From: Lobosporangium transversale
Lineage: Eukaryota > Mortierellomycota > Mortierellomycetes > Mortierellales > Mortierellaceae
NCBI RefSeq assembly: GCF_002105155.1
Contig: NW_019029008.1
Coordinates: forward strand, 310,001 to 374,000
Direction of reading: 5' to 3'
Length of the DNA stretch: 64,000 nucleotides
The number at the start of each line of letters is the position of its first letter. The stretch's first letter is position 1. A program made the position numbers and the translations under genes. Shown here one piece after another: positions 25,637 to 38,729 of this stretch. A model generated the notes under the pieces. It was not told the origin of the DNA. It saw only the letters and a program-made list of their open reading frames with translations, and ran no database searches.

Positions 25637-26385
25637 ACAGATTTAATCAAACCGCAAGTTCAAAATGTAGTAGAGGGAGAAGGAGAAGGAGAAGGAGATA
25701 AATAATAATAATAATAGTAAAAATTGAACGTATTGTACAATTAAGAAAGTGAAGGAGAAGGGAGTGAGGAAGAAGATGTCAATCACGGATTCAGCGGTTG
25801 ATGTTAGAGATTGTTAGAGATCAATCAAAGCATCAAAGCTTGTTATTTTTGTACTGTTCAATGTAGTTAATGTAGTTGTGGACAAGTGGACATGAGGTGT
25901 GGATATTCTGAACATGTACACAATTTTGTGTACATGTCAGGATGATTAAATGAGAAAATAGAATAAAGAGTATAAATAGATTCAAGGAATCCAGGGCCAG
26001 GGCTTCATAATTGGGTCAGGCCAACTCGCTCTATCTTATTTTAAATCGTTTAATGAAAACACAAATTCAAGATACTTATTTTTATTTGAAGAATGAAGTA
26101 TACATGCAATAAATTTTTATTTGTTCGTTATACCATCTTGTTCCATCATCTTTCTTTTCTTTTTTTTATGCCGCTAATGTCTTTTCTTCGGCCCTCATCT
26201 GCATCTTGATCTACTCATTTGTCCTTTGCCTTTCTTGTTATTTATTATTATTATTTTATTATCATTATTGTATTAGTATTATCATTCTATACCCTTTTGT
26301 TTTCCTACTCTTCTCCTCTCTCTTACGCAAAATACGCACAAACCTTTTTCACAGGCGATAAAAAAAAACAGTAACCATTCACCCC
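25637..26385. other. Intergenic between SEC5 and second GT49 gene
   Basis: Contains purine-rich repeats of GGAGAA type (about 25675-25700), an AATAAA-like polyadenylation signal near 25961, and an ATT-rich, then pyrimidine-rich, leader (about 26235-26330) before the next ATG. No coding frame. Confidence 0.5.
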
Positions 26386-28732
26386 ATGGCAGTGGCAGTG
26401 TCAGGCAACTTGTGCAGTTGTCTTTTCCGATATGTCGTCCTTGGCTTCTTAGCCTTTTCGATAGTCTATACCACAGGATCGATATTGTTCCCAGACTTGA
26501 GTTCAGCGGACCTTCGCAAGAATGCAGCTGGTCTGATTCAACGTGGAGCTGGCGCTGCAGGTGTCTCATCTTGGATTGATTCTCAAACCCCCACGTTTGA
26601 AATTGAAAGCATTCATTACAGTAAACAACAGATGGTCATTCAGAATGCTCAACAACGCAAAGGTAAATTTTATCCCTCCCTCATATTGACCTATTGACCA
26701 TATTGAATCAATTTTTTTTTATTGATGTGGCTTAATATGTGAATCGGCTTTGACTAATCAAAAGAACTCCGCTTACTTCTTTTAACCTGTATCATGATGA
26801 TCGCATTTTAAAATAATATATATCATATAATATGTATCATATAATAATCATTATCAGGAGCAGATGCGGCTAGTTTGCATAAGGTGGATGAAGATTTTTA
26901 TTTATCCAAGGTTTTTAGCACGGCAATGCAACCTTCCAAGGTGATTCCTTACTACTTCCGGGCTGAGGGTGTCTTTGATAAAGAGGAAGTGACAATCACC
27001 ACTTTAATCACCGAGAACAGGTAAAACAAAACCAGCCAAAATCCATCGTATAATCAGAAAGGGAAAGAGGGGGAAAAGGGATTGGCGGCTTTTGATGTCT
27101 ACTCTCCTCCCCCTTTTTTTGTTTGTTGCTAAAACTTGCAAAAAAAAAAAAAAGAAAAAAAAAATTAAGGATGTTACCAAGAGTAACAGCAGCAAAAAGA
27201 GATTGTAAAGAGCACAGCAGATTTACAACGTGACATTCAGCGCAGAAACATCAGGAATTTATCTGTCTATGGAAGGTGGTTGATGAGAAGTGGCCTCTTC
27301 CGGTTTCTTCCAGGCAGAAAAAAAAAAAAAGAGCTGCTCATTTAATTCAAGGGAACCCATACAATTATCTTATTTATCACTAAAAACGAAGAGAAACGTT
27401 ACAGAGAAGCAAAAAAAAAAAAAGGGGGAGGGGGGGGGGGAAGAAAGGGCAAATACAAAAGTTATGTCGTCATATCCAGAAAGAGACTGTGAGGAAGCTC
27501 TACGTTGAATTTTTACTCATAATTTGACTCAATATTGCCCTTGGTTACATAGATTTGGTGTTTTCACGAAACTAGTGCGCAACTATCGTGGCCCCATCTC
27601 TGTCAGTATCTGGATTCGGGATGATGAGACAAAGGATCAACATTTCCAGGCATTGCACGACCTCTATGAGTCTGAACCATTGTTGAAACAATACGTTGAT
27701 GTACACGTGGTAGTAGATCGATTCGATTTCCAGCTCAACATGTGGCGCAATGTGGCTCGTCTGTTTGCTCGAACAGATTACTTTTTGTTGCTAGACGTTG
27801 ATTTCCACATCTGTACAGATCTGCGTAAACATCTTCAGGAGTCCGCTCAAGCAATGCAATTGTTGCGTGAAGGCTCAGCTTTGATTTTGCCAGCATTCGA
27901 GTACACTCATGAAGAAGATGGTGTGGATTCTGCCACATTCCCAAAGGAGAAAGGGCCTGTTGAAAAGTTAGTGTTGGATAAAAAACTGATGGCATTCCAT
28001 TCTGCCAAGTTTGAACCAGGTCATGGAGCTACCGATTATCAGAAATGGTACAGGACTACAAATGAAATTTACAAGGTTACAAAGTTCAATCACAAATATG
28101 AGCCATATGTGATCTTGAAGAAAGAAGGTACACCTTGGTGTGATGAGCGATTTGTCGGCTATGGTGCTAACAAGGCGGTAAGTCTTTTTTTTTTTTTTTT
28201 TTTTTTTTTTTCTTTCTTCAAATGCTTTATTTTGTTTATAATATTCGTTTAACTCATCAATTGTTTCTCTTTTCTGCATTATGGAATAGGCATGCTTGTA
28301 TGAGATCTACATCTCTGGTATTGATTATTATGTCCTGCCGCAGGATTTCTTGATCCATCAATCTCATGCCTATCCCGAATCAAAGCGTTCAGGCGGTGTA
28401 AGTTATTATACTGCTTCTTATTTACTTTCAAGCTTTATATATATATATTATAAATATGACAATAACTAACCTTTTACATATTTCATCGCCTCTTTTTTTT
28501 TTCTCTTCTTCTCTAGCGCAAACTCAACGCTGAGCTATATGCTGCGTTCAGAGACGAATTGTGCTTCCGGTATGCCAAATCCATGTACTTGGCTAACGAG
28601 TTATCGACGAAGAAAGCCAACAATATGCGTTCTCAATGTTCCGCTCTCAAGGGATTCAAAGCCGCACTCGACTCCTTCCCTCAGATGTGGCCCACTAAAC
28701 CTCCAGTTGCCTCATTGCCAGGATCAAAGTAA
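26386..28732 (+). CDS. LARGE-like glycosyltransferase (GT49 family), copy B
   Basis: Model: join 26386-26662, 26858-27020, 27553-28177, 28290-28397, 28517-28732 (462 aa). Like copy A it has a type II signal anchor (about residues 15-36), then a stem and a GT49-type catalytic region. The latter has LLLDVDFHICTDL as DxD motif, QLNMWRNVARLFAR, PAFEYTHEEDGVDSATFPK, HGATDYQKWY, GTPWCDERFVGYGANKA and DYYVLPQDFLIHQSH. It is predicted to act in the Golgi on secreted or cell-wall glycans; the exact donor is not known. Two introns are shared with copy A in position and phase (after the stem, and after GANKA). Introns 27021-27552 and 28398-28516 are specific to B, while the one splitting the DxD motif is specific to A. 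The 532-bp intron is full of A-runs. Confidence 0.87.
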
Positions 28733-31308
28733 AGGAGGAAAAGAAAATACGGATGTGATATATGTGAGAGGACGAGAGAGAACCGCAGAGAAGGTGTTTG
28801 AGTTATGACTTTTTGATGAAGCAAGTAGCTTCGAAACATAGACAAATTGAGAATATTAGTTACACCATGTATTATCATAATAAAAAAAGATTGGCGATGT
28901 ACATGTATGTCTCAGTTGGTATTTCTTAGGAGAATGACTCGTACAACAATATTTGAGATACATAGCCTGAAAAAAAAAAAAAAAAAAAAAAAAAAACTAA
29001 CAAAAAGAGTCAGTAATACATCGCCACACAGAGTTGATGCAGAAATGTAGTGTAGGAATGATGAGTTCTTCGTCTCGTCTTGGGCTTTCCTTGCAAGGTC
29101 GTTGGATGTTTCTTTCAGGTTTTGACTACCATTAACAGAGCGAATCGAACTTGTTGGGTCTTCATAGCCGGGAAAAAAAAAAAAGAAAAATAAAAAAGAC
29201 CATTCTTCATCTGTCCTTGTCAAGTGGACTAGAGTCTGATCATTTACTTTGCTTGGCTCCCTTTACTCGATTTTTTGTTTAAGAAAAAACGTCGTCGGTT
29301 GATACAGAAAGTTTTCTGATTTCAGTAATTTTTTTTTTTTTTTTTTTTTTTTAGTGGTTCAGCATTCAAAGCTGTGCTAACCCGTTTAACATACACGATA
29401 GTACTTTAGTAGGTTAGTACCCACGAGCCGATGAATCTTCTTGGCAAGAGTTTGGTGATCCTGATGAGGAAAGCATTTTTCATTATTATATTTTCAATTA
29501 AAGGTAAGTTAATCTATTGTTAATAAAGCTCAAGCATGTAGTAGTTTGTCCAGTCAAGAGATCCTAGCTTTCATACTGTTGAGTATTTTGGCTTTTCTTT
29601 CATAAATCATGGTCTGATGGTCATGGATGCTACTCGAAAATCAGAGAAATAAAAGAAAGTACGCTTCCGGTTTCTTATTAACATGAACTAAAGCTACATT
29701 CAAATGGACATTCCTGGATTGGAAAAAGAAAAAACCATATACGGTCACCATTGCGAGATAAACACATCCGACAGCCTCAACAGCTTCCTTCTTTTTGCAC
29801 AGCTCAAATATATCAAAACTGGATGCAATATGAGGGTTTTGCAAGTCCATACTTGGCTGTGCTACGGTCAGCTTTCATCGCTAAGCTTTTTGAGCTTAAA
29901 AATCGGCAATTAGGCTCTTTTCTATAATTCAAACAATCTGAACAAAAAGTTTCCCTAGGTTGTCTTACTTGAACTTCATAATGATATTCTGGTTATCAAT
30001 ATATATATATATATTTGTATGCTAGAAAAGGAGAACTGCCTGATATCGCTACTAGCTTGCGATAAATCATAGTTACTCAAGCTTTTGGATCAGCACAAGG
30101 TACGATGGTAATGTGTAGTGACAGGTACTATCTTTTCGATCCTTCTTGAAAGTTGGATACAACTTCATGCGAGTAGTTCCAGGGTGAGAATCGTTCCCCC
30201 AAGATGTCATTGCGTTACTCAGTTAGCCTTAGTCCAGAGTCTCCTGTACATCAAAAGCCATGGAAAAACACGTTACCTCATCGTTAGGGATCTATAGGTC
30301 TACTATGGCTCCAACATCACAGCCTGTGCCTTGACTAGGGGGAAAAAAATGTAAAGGCCGCCCTAAATAATCTGTTCGACCCCACTCTTGAAGATATCAG
30401 TCCTCCACCAGCTATCTCTTCAACTGCAAATGACAAGAGCAAGAGAGCAGGAGTCGAGGAAGAGAAAGTGAGAAGAACAAATTGCTGAGGTCACGAAGGG
30501 GCTGTAAAATGTGGAAGCGCTTGAGCAGTATAAAAAACTACTTGTAGCTGTGAGCAATATTGATAATACCAACTACAAAGCATCATACTTACAATCCGTT
30601 GATCTTACCCTCAGGAATGCCTTCATGTCAAAGGAGTATAGCACATCTTCAACCTCCAGGATGCCTTCGGTCCAAAATTATATGCCTGTGATCCATTTTT
30701 GCTATTTTGAGCATCCTGCGCACAGTTTAGGAAGGGGTTTGGGGAGGTATATAAATATGTACATATTAATAAGAAACAATCCGGTTTCTTGGAATTTCGT
30801 GTGTAATCATCACCCTGAAAATAAAGGTTTATCCTATTGAACTTTGTTCCTATAGTTTCCTACAAACTAGAAAGCCTGTTTAAAAAAGGCTACAGCTGCT
30901 TCTTTCAAGCAGTTCCTGATGGGCCTTTGAAGGCTGGAGTTGGTGGTCCAGGACAAATCTCATTCATAGAAGATAGATCTTAGCACATAGCCTTTATACT
31001 AGTTCTGGAGTTGTTGAGTGCATGTGCGCCAATATTCATGAAGACAGTAACAGAAGATACCCTGTCAGTTTAACATTTTAAACAACAGGCTAATATGAGC
31101 AACACCAAAAATGGCCATTCAAAAAAAAAAAAAAAAAAAAAAAAAAAAGGTTAAAATAAAAAAGAAGAAAAAGAAAAAAAAGAAAAGAAACAGAAAAAAA
31201 AAACACCATTGCTGTTTCTAACTAAGTGGTTGGTCATGGTTTTCATTTTTTTTTTTTTTTTTTTTTTTTCTTGTTGAAAGTGTTGCAAGTGATAAGTAGA
31301 CATCGCAC
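28733..31308. other. Gene-poor intergenic region with decayed coding remnant
   Basis: Lies between the converging GT49 copy B (+) and OGT (-) genes. It contains poly(A)/(T) tracts (about 28971-28995, 29331-29352, 31121-31148 and 31245-31269) and a short TA repeat near 30000. A polyadenylation-like AATAAAA lies near 28880. Apart from the remnant around 30350-30700, I see no gene. Confidence 0.5.
30350..30700 (+). pseudogene. Decayed coding remnant of unknown family
   Basis: Two adjacent frames have clearly protein-like composition. One starts near 30352 (KAALNNLFDPTLEDISPPP...) and runs to a stop at about 30485. The second is in another frame from about 30478, contains one stop near 30505, and continues with EALEQYKKLLVAVSNIDN. 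A frameshift plus a nonsense codon would explain the pattern. I do not recognise the family; it might be a retroelement or a lineage-specific gene. Confidence 0.35.
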
Positions 31309-34300
31309 TCAAACAAATGCTGAGGTTTCATCGCGAACAAAGATACAGCCAACATCTGGCCTACGAATCTGTTGGTCTAGCCGCTCGACTCGAGTCTTCA
31401 TCATAATCCCTCCGCCATTACTCGCCCGTCTTGGCTCTCCATGCTGACCCGGATCAATCTGACCTTCAGGGATACCATAGCCGCTAAAAGTGCCTGCACT
31501 GCCATTCGAACTAGACTTGTATGCTCCATAGCCATTAGTCGATGAATGCCTCTTTGTGAGCGTTACCCGAGTTGGTGACGACGATAAAGCCTCTGACACA
31601 ATAGTGCCTGAGTTAGCTGGAGGTGGCGGGACATAAAGAGGGTGAATGGACGCCGTTGTCGATGTTGCCGCTGAAGAGCCAGTTAAAGGGCCATGCATGC
31701 CACTATTACTATAACTACCATTGTTACTGTTGATACCTGTTGCCTCAAATGACTGCCTTGTTATTCCTGAATCAGATGAAGCAGACACCTTCGCTATCAT
31801 GTCGTGAGCACCAACTCCACTACTACTTCCATTGTTATTGTTAGTCTCAGTGCTATTGGAAGTACTTCCGTAATTGTTTCCAACCCCATTCGCTCGTACG
31901 TGTCCATTTGCTATCGGAGGCGTCATATGCATATCTCCGTCATTTTCCACAACGATGTTTCCTCCAGATCGTCGTGATTGACTGCCTACAGCATGGCCTA
32001 ACGCAGAGTTCTCCACTAATTCATCGAATTCCTGACCGCTCTCCCAACGCCTCCAAGCCTCACAAAAGCCTTTCTCCAAGTTTCGTGTCCACCGCAAGGT
32101 ATCAAAGAGCAAAGATCGGTCTCGATTCTCCCACAATTTCCTTCGCAGTTCAATCAGTGGGCCATGGCCGATCCAATGGACAACGGATTGTTGGGATTGT
32201 ACCAAAGGCTGATGTGTTTGTTGCATTGGATGTTGCTGTGTGTATATTGCCATTTGATGTTGTTGCTGCAATAGTTGAGAATGCACTACAGGGGCACTAT
32301 TTCCATTTATGGCGCCAATATGGCTCATTGCTCCGTTCACTGAATCAGGTGTGTGCAATGGTTGCGTCAATGAAGTGCTGGAAGTATTCTTCATGATCTG
32401 TGCATGGTTAATGCCGTTTGTTGTTCCAGTGCCAGCTACCATAGAGTTAGTAAGACCAAGCCTACTTTTTAGAACATTGTCTTCCACATACTCCCACCGG
32501 CAACCCTGCGCAAAGCTAACTGCTCGGTCTTCGTATTCCTCCTCAGTGTTAACGATCATCTCGTTGCCGTGTCCAGTGGCATAAGCAATGCTGGCACCAA
32601 CCCGAGAACACATCTTATGAGCATACTTTGGGAACGTGAGGATCGGAGTGCCGCTCCATAGAATATCTGCAGCAGTTGTGTGAGCATTACATTCAGGAGT
32701 GTCCAAGAAAAGGTCCGCAATACGACCACGATGGATGTGAACCTGCTTAGGCGCCACATCTGTGAAAATTACACGTGATGCGACTGAAGGGCCAGCCCAT
32801 TCGTTGGCCGTGCGAAGCAAATGAGGCTCCCCAGCAGCAGGGAATCGTAGTAGCCAGAGGATGGAGTTGGGCACTCGAGCCAAAATCTGTAGCCACACTT
32901 TGAAAATTAGTGGATCAATCTAAAGGGGGGTTTTTTTTTAAAATAAAAAAAAAAATAAAAAAAAAAGTTAAAACTCAATGGTTTGTCCAAGTACTATGTG
33001 CCGGAGAATCTGTATGATTAAATAAATACCTTATATAGCTGGTTAAAGTTGGCAAAAATGACGGTATTCTCGGCAAGGCCAGGGAATAATTCCTTACGCA
33101 TCTGCCATCGTCGGTCTTGCTCCAAAACCCAATTCCACTCAGGACTCATAGCTAAATGAGGCTCAGTCGCCATAAGCAATCGCTTTTCCTTTTCCTTCTC
33201 CTCCTCACGGAAGCCTTGCCGGTGATCGTTGACAAAATAGCTATGAGGCATGTATATAAACTTTTCTGTGTAGACCCAGTCATCGCCGTTATCTTCGGGA
33301 TCCACTTCACCCTCAAAATCAGAGAAATTCTGATGGGAGAAGGATAGTATGTTTGGTGTCAAGGGGTTGGTAGAACCTTGCTCCACCTTAATGTCTTTTT
33401 CGGCATCAGTACTAGGTCGTCTCTTTGGTCCCGTGCCTCCTCGAACTGACTCTCCATTGACACGAGTGGGGTTCTCAAGGATGAAATTTCGTTGTTTTCT
33501 CTTCCATGCGACTCCCGTCACCATCTCGGGTGGGCAAACTACAGGATCAGCAACAATATAGTCGCACCAACCAGCACCCAATGTCCCAGCAAAACCCATA
33601 AAGGATACCTGAACGGGACTAGGTCGTGCTGCAAAAATCTCGTTCCTAGCACCTTTGGTGTACCCATTCAGATTGACGAGCACATGAATGCCATCTTCAA
33701 CAACCCGTTCGACAACTGCCTGGGTGCTCCAGGTGGAAACCTCGATAAAATGTTCAACTTCGCTTTGAATCTTAACTCTATAGGGTGTTTGATCGGCTGG
33801 GGTGGTTGCATAACAGAAAACTTCGAAGCGAGTCTTGTCATGCATACCAAAAACACTCTGCATCAGATGCGATAGCGGATGGTTGTTGAAATCGCTGCTA
33901 ATGTAACCAATCTTGAGACGTGGGGAGGGCGGTGCAGGGGGAGGGTACACAGTACTTGGTAGCCAATTAGATCCCAAAGTTCCATGTGTAATCCGAAGAG
34001 CATTCCTATGTGAAATCAGGCGAACCTGTCGAGCGCTTAGGGGATAGGTGAAAGTGTGGAATGGAAGGACGGTTGGTACTGGAGGAGGAGCCATTCCATG
34101 AGGAAGCATTGGTCGCTGATATTGCTCCTTGATTTCCGAGCTAGGACGTCGGGTTCGCGTTGAATTGGGACTATACTTTTCCAAATACCATTTACGTTGA
34201 AGACGCCTCGATGCCCTCTCTATTAGCCGAATAATCCAACCGCCTTCATTTCGACGATCCTTTATATCTGTACGACTAGCCCAACCATCCAATCGTGCCT

Positions 34301-37300
34301 GCCAAAGGGCTGCATCGCGATGACAGGGGTCTGAATCCAGAAATGCGCGTAAGATCACCTGCCACAACTGCTGACGGAATACTCTTACCAATCCCATGCC
34401 CCAGACAGCCCCTTCTGTTAGCTGCTTCTCAACAATTTCGGAAACTTTACCCATAAAACCAGAGGTCGGTCGCTTCTCTATTGACGAAACATTTATAATC
34501 TCTAATCGGCCGGAGGCACTAACGCTCACGGCACCAACTCCGCCTCTTCCACGCCAGTCACAAACGCCACCCAGCGCATTAACCAATCCACAGACAGCTT
34601 CAGAAAAGTTGGGATTGATCTCCACAGCACGCTTGTACCACTGGATACTGTCTTGAACTTTACCCAAATCTTTGACTGCGTTACCGAGGTTGGCCAAGGC
34701 CACATCAAAGCGAGGGTTGCACTCCACCGCCTTCTCGTACATTGCGACGGCCTCATTCAATTGTCCCATGTCCTTAAGCAAAGATCCCAGGTTAGTGTAA
34801 AGATGAGGATGACGTGGATCAAGCTGAAGACCATAATTGTAGAACTGAAGAGCAAGTGCTTGTCCAGTGATTGGATATGCTGGCGCAGCTTGAGTAGGAA
34901 TGACCAAACCATTTGCCTGGATCTGAAGCTGCATAGGTTGAGCAGGAGCTGGATACGAAAAGATCTTTGCTGTGGGTGGGATTGAGCTTAATAAGATCCC
35001 TAAATTGTTGCAAGTCGAAGGCGATGGGTTTAAAGCCAAACTGAGATAGTATAGCGGCAGCAGTATCGACATGGTTGGAATAAAATTGTCAGCCCCAGCT
35101 AGTTCCTTCGCCTTGGCAGGTTGATCCATAACATCCTGGAAGAGCTTGGCCAGAGTCAAAAGGATAGTGCTAGTGGTCTGATTAGCCTGTTGCCAAAGCG
35201 AGGTGCTTACTCCATTCTGAGTACTTGAAACTCCAGATTCATTACAAGACGCTGCTAGAGCAGCCAACCCCGGAAGGATACCACCAGTGTCACGAAATAC
35301 AACCTGTGTGACTTGAAGAGCCTCTTCGGGGCGGAGTAGCAGCATGGCGCCATCAAGCTCACGAGGTGTAGGCCGAGGGTAGCCAGCACTCATTCTGGTC
35401 AAGCACATAAGCTCATTCACCACTTGCATTGCCCCAATACCTGGGCCAAACACAATCTCCAAACTTCGTTCGTACTCTCGGCGTGCACCGGCAACATCAC
35501 CAAGAGCATACTTGAGGTTGCCTTTAGCATAGAGTAAATTCTGGAGCCTTGGAGTATGTTGAATCGGAAGCGGTGGTGGCTGCTCTCCTGTAGGGTCAGA
35601 AGGATCTGGTAGAACGTTTACCTCTACGAACTCACAGATCTTGAGCGCCTCCTTATATCTAGGAGGTTGCTGAACGGTTGCTGGCTTTTCAGTTTTTGGC
35701 TTTGATGACTCTGTTTCAGAAGCCACAGCCTCGCTAGTTGAGGCCTCCTTGGGTGTCTGGGCCTGAGACTCTGAAACACCGTATCCTGAGCACAAAACCC
35801 CAATCAAATTCTCGACGGCGTCCCAATATCCAGGTCTCAGTCGAACGGCCTTCCACCACCATGATTCGGCCTCAGACTGCCGTCCCATGCTTCGCAAAGT
35901 CGTACCAATGTTACTCATTGCCTCCACATAGTTTGGATCCTTGGTCAGGATGGCATGATTATACTCGAGTGACTTTCCGTAATTACGTTGAGTATAATGC
36001 ACACAAGCAAGCAAAAGAAGCGTTGGCAGATGGGATGGATGGATTTGATGAATCATTTCCAGGATTGATACAAGCTGAGAGTCAGATGTCGGATTAGCTG
36101 CCTCTGTAGCGTACAATGTATGAGCATGTGCCAGTAATGCATCTAGTGGGAGTTCGCGAACACAAGGTAATGGGCATCTTAGGCTTATCTGTTTGTAGCA
36201 AAACCAATAAGGCAATCCTATCTGTACTTGGAAATATCCTTACCTCTCCATTCAGGCTTTGTCGGATCAATTTTCTCATGATGAATCGAGCCGTCTGCAT
36301 ATTGCACCTGAACATCCAACTCAAACATCACACGCGGCATTTGGATTTTGACAATTGTCTTTGGTCCCGAGTCAATGCTGGCCGTAGACTTTACAAGTTG
36401 CTGTTGGTGGTGTTGTTGTATCGCCTGCTGCTGATGTTGCTCCTGTGCTTGAGCGTGATGAGCATACAATATTTGCTGATGAAGTTGCTGTTGCTGCAGT
36501 TGGGCTTGAACTTGAGCCTGAGCATGTAACTGAGCTTGCTGTTGCAGTTGAAGCTGTTGATTAGTGCTCTGCGTTGGATACTGTAGGTGCGCTGCCGATG
36601 GGACAAGCTGAACATAGCCATTCATTGACACTTGATCAAATCCGGCTTGTCGGCTATGTGCAAGTTGCTGTTCAAGCGATGCGTGCAACTGATATTGAGC
36701 CGCTTGCTGTTGGCTTCCACTAGATAAACGCTGCTGCAGCTGCTGTTGCTGATGCTGTTGCTGCTGAATCGCATGTTGAATTTGCTGTTGTTGCTGGAGT
36801 TGAAGTTGAGCATGAGTAGGCTGGTACTGCACAGGTACGTGGGCGTGAGATAAGACTTGCTGTTGATACGCTGGTAAGACGCCAGAATAGTGTTGATGTT
36901 GGGATTGTTGTACATGAGGGTAAATGCCGGAGGTTTGTCGAGGATGCGGGTGCTGGTGAAGTTGATGTTGGTGCTGTCGATGTCGGTATTGTACTTGCTG
37001 CGGCTCTAACTGGGTTGGAATCTGGCTCCTATGTTGTATGTAGTCATGGATCGAGGTTTGTCCTGCTTGAGCCCGAAAAGCCTGCTGTGGTGCATAGAGA
37101 ACTCGATCTGGCTTTTGTAGATCCTTATGATAGTATATTGAGTGTGCGCCTTGAGTAGACTGCTGCAATGCTGACTGGGTGTCTTCATATGGTGCCGTAC
37201 CAGCGGCATTCAAGATGCTATCCAAATATTGATGATCAGAAGCGCTTCCTCGAGCTAATGCTCGTTGAAGCTCTGCATGATGGTAGGCGTCTACGCTTCC

Positions 37301-37636
37301 GGATCGCTCAAGTCGTAGCCAGCCTCGATCTTGATGGTAGTAGTAAGAGAGGGTGTTGGGTGAGGGCGGTGGTTGCATCAAAGGAGGAAGCTGTTGTTGC
37401 AGGTGTGCTTGATATGACTGTAAAGTCTTTGCATACTGTTGGGATTGTGCTTGCACTTGAGCTTGAACCTGCTGAATTTGTTGGATCTGTTGGATCTGTT
37501 GAATTTGTTGTTGTTGTTGCTGTTGTTGTTGTTGTTGTACAGCTGAGGTGTATTCGCGCACAAAGGCTGCTGCCGTGTTCTGAAGATCGTAACTAGTGGG
37601 CATATTAATGGTGTGTCTAGCTTGAGAAGAAGACAT
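31309..37636 (-). CDS. OGT: O-GlcNAc transferase (GT41) with Q-rich N-terminal extension
   Basis: Model: exons 37636-36244, 36142-33030 and 32919-31309 (2038 aa). OGT moves GlcNAc from UDP-GlcNAc to Ser/Thr of nuclear and cytosolic proteins. Residues 1-464 are dominated by Gln/His. TPR repeats follow in two groups (about 500-620 and 880-990; for example YNYGLQLDPRHPHLYTNLG). The catalytic core starts near residue 1207. YISSDFNNHPLSHLMQS holds the conserved His. YMPHSYFVNDH, FNQLYK-IDP (split by intron 2, with the conserved Lys) and DTPECNAHTTAADILWSGTP (second conserved His) are all present. An acidic insert of ~100 residues lies between the two catalytic lobes, and the C-terminal ~350 residues are disordered. 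An in-frame upstream ATG at 37687 exists; 37636 was preferred for context. The intron 1 acceptor at 36143 was chosen by phase. Confidence 0.87.
37505..37545 (-). repeat. Poly-Gln codon run in OGT exon 1
   Basis: CAA-type codons are repeated about a dozen times, encoding a glutamine run that continues into QIQ triplet repeats. It lies inside the coding exon, so length changes would alter the protein without breaking the frame. Confidence 0.8.
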
Positions 37637-38584
37637 CTTTTGATGATGGGAAAAGAGAAGTGATGAATTGATCAGCATCAGAATCAAAATATATTATTTC
37701 ATGTGGTCTAGGCCACTACTATTTAAAAAGATAATGATGAAAGAAATGTAGAGGGCTTTGTCGTGTAACAGAAAGTCCTTTCTTCTTCATCTGCTATAAG
37801 CATTGACATGTTGATCGACGCATATTGGATTGACTGTCCATGTGAAGGAACAATTGATTTACAGTATGCTGTGCGTACCTTGTCCGTGATGCGATGCAAT
37901 ATTAAAAATAAAAAAATGAATCAAGAGATTATTCAATTGCGATCAAATGCTATTAATCATGGAAAACAGGATATTAATATATTAAGCAGGTCGTTTGGAC
38001 GATTGGAATCCAGATAATAATGATGACGATGACGATGAGAATAAGATTGATATTGACTACGAAACAAGAAAAAGAGAGAGATAAAGACGAAGAGAAAATG
38101 GGAAGTAAGGAGAAAGTACGCCTCGGCTTTTTGGCTTTGGTGTCAACAAAGACAGTAAAGAACAAAAGGGGGAAAAACGAATCCCGAGGTTAAAAATGGA
38201 CTAGGCAATATTGACATGTCCGCTGTAGACAGACTGTGTGCACCACAACTCTGTGGACCTTTTTTATTAATCTCTGTTTGTCCTACTCCTGTCGATTCTC
38301 TCTTTAGCGCCATCGCATCACAGTTTAGCTCAGAGAAAGAAAAGGGAAAAGAACCGGACCCCCCATGGATGGTCCATTTCATTCCAAAAATAACAAAAAG
38401 AACATACTATCGAACTTTGGGACAGCACCTTGGGATGGGGCAGTGCCCATTCAAGGACCACAGTCATCAATAATATAATGTCATCCCACTCCAATTATAA
38501 AAAGAACATTAGAGGCTTTATGCAAGTTCAGCCAAGTGTTAACACCCAAACCCCAAATGCTCTCTCAAGTACCATTATGAAAGC

Positions 38585-38616
<32 letters not shown>

Positions 38617-38696
38617 TGTATTACTGCAGTCAATTCAATCGGTGCTAACCGCATCAAGCTTCTTTCCTCGTAAAGATTTATATTTCGTTGCCACTC

Positions 38697-38729
<33 letters not shown>

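Noticed and set aside
29995-30015. TA-repeat palindrome
   Set aside because: Simple (TA)n microsatellite; self-complementarity is trivial.
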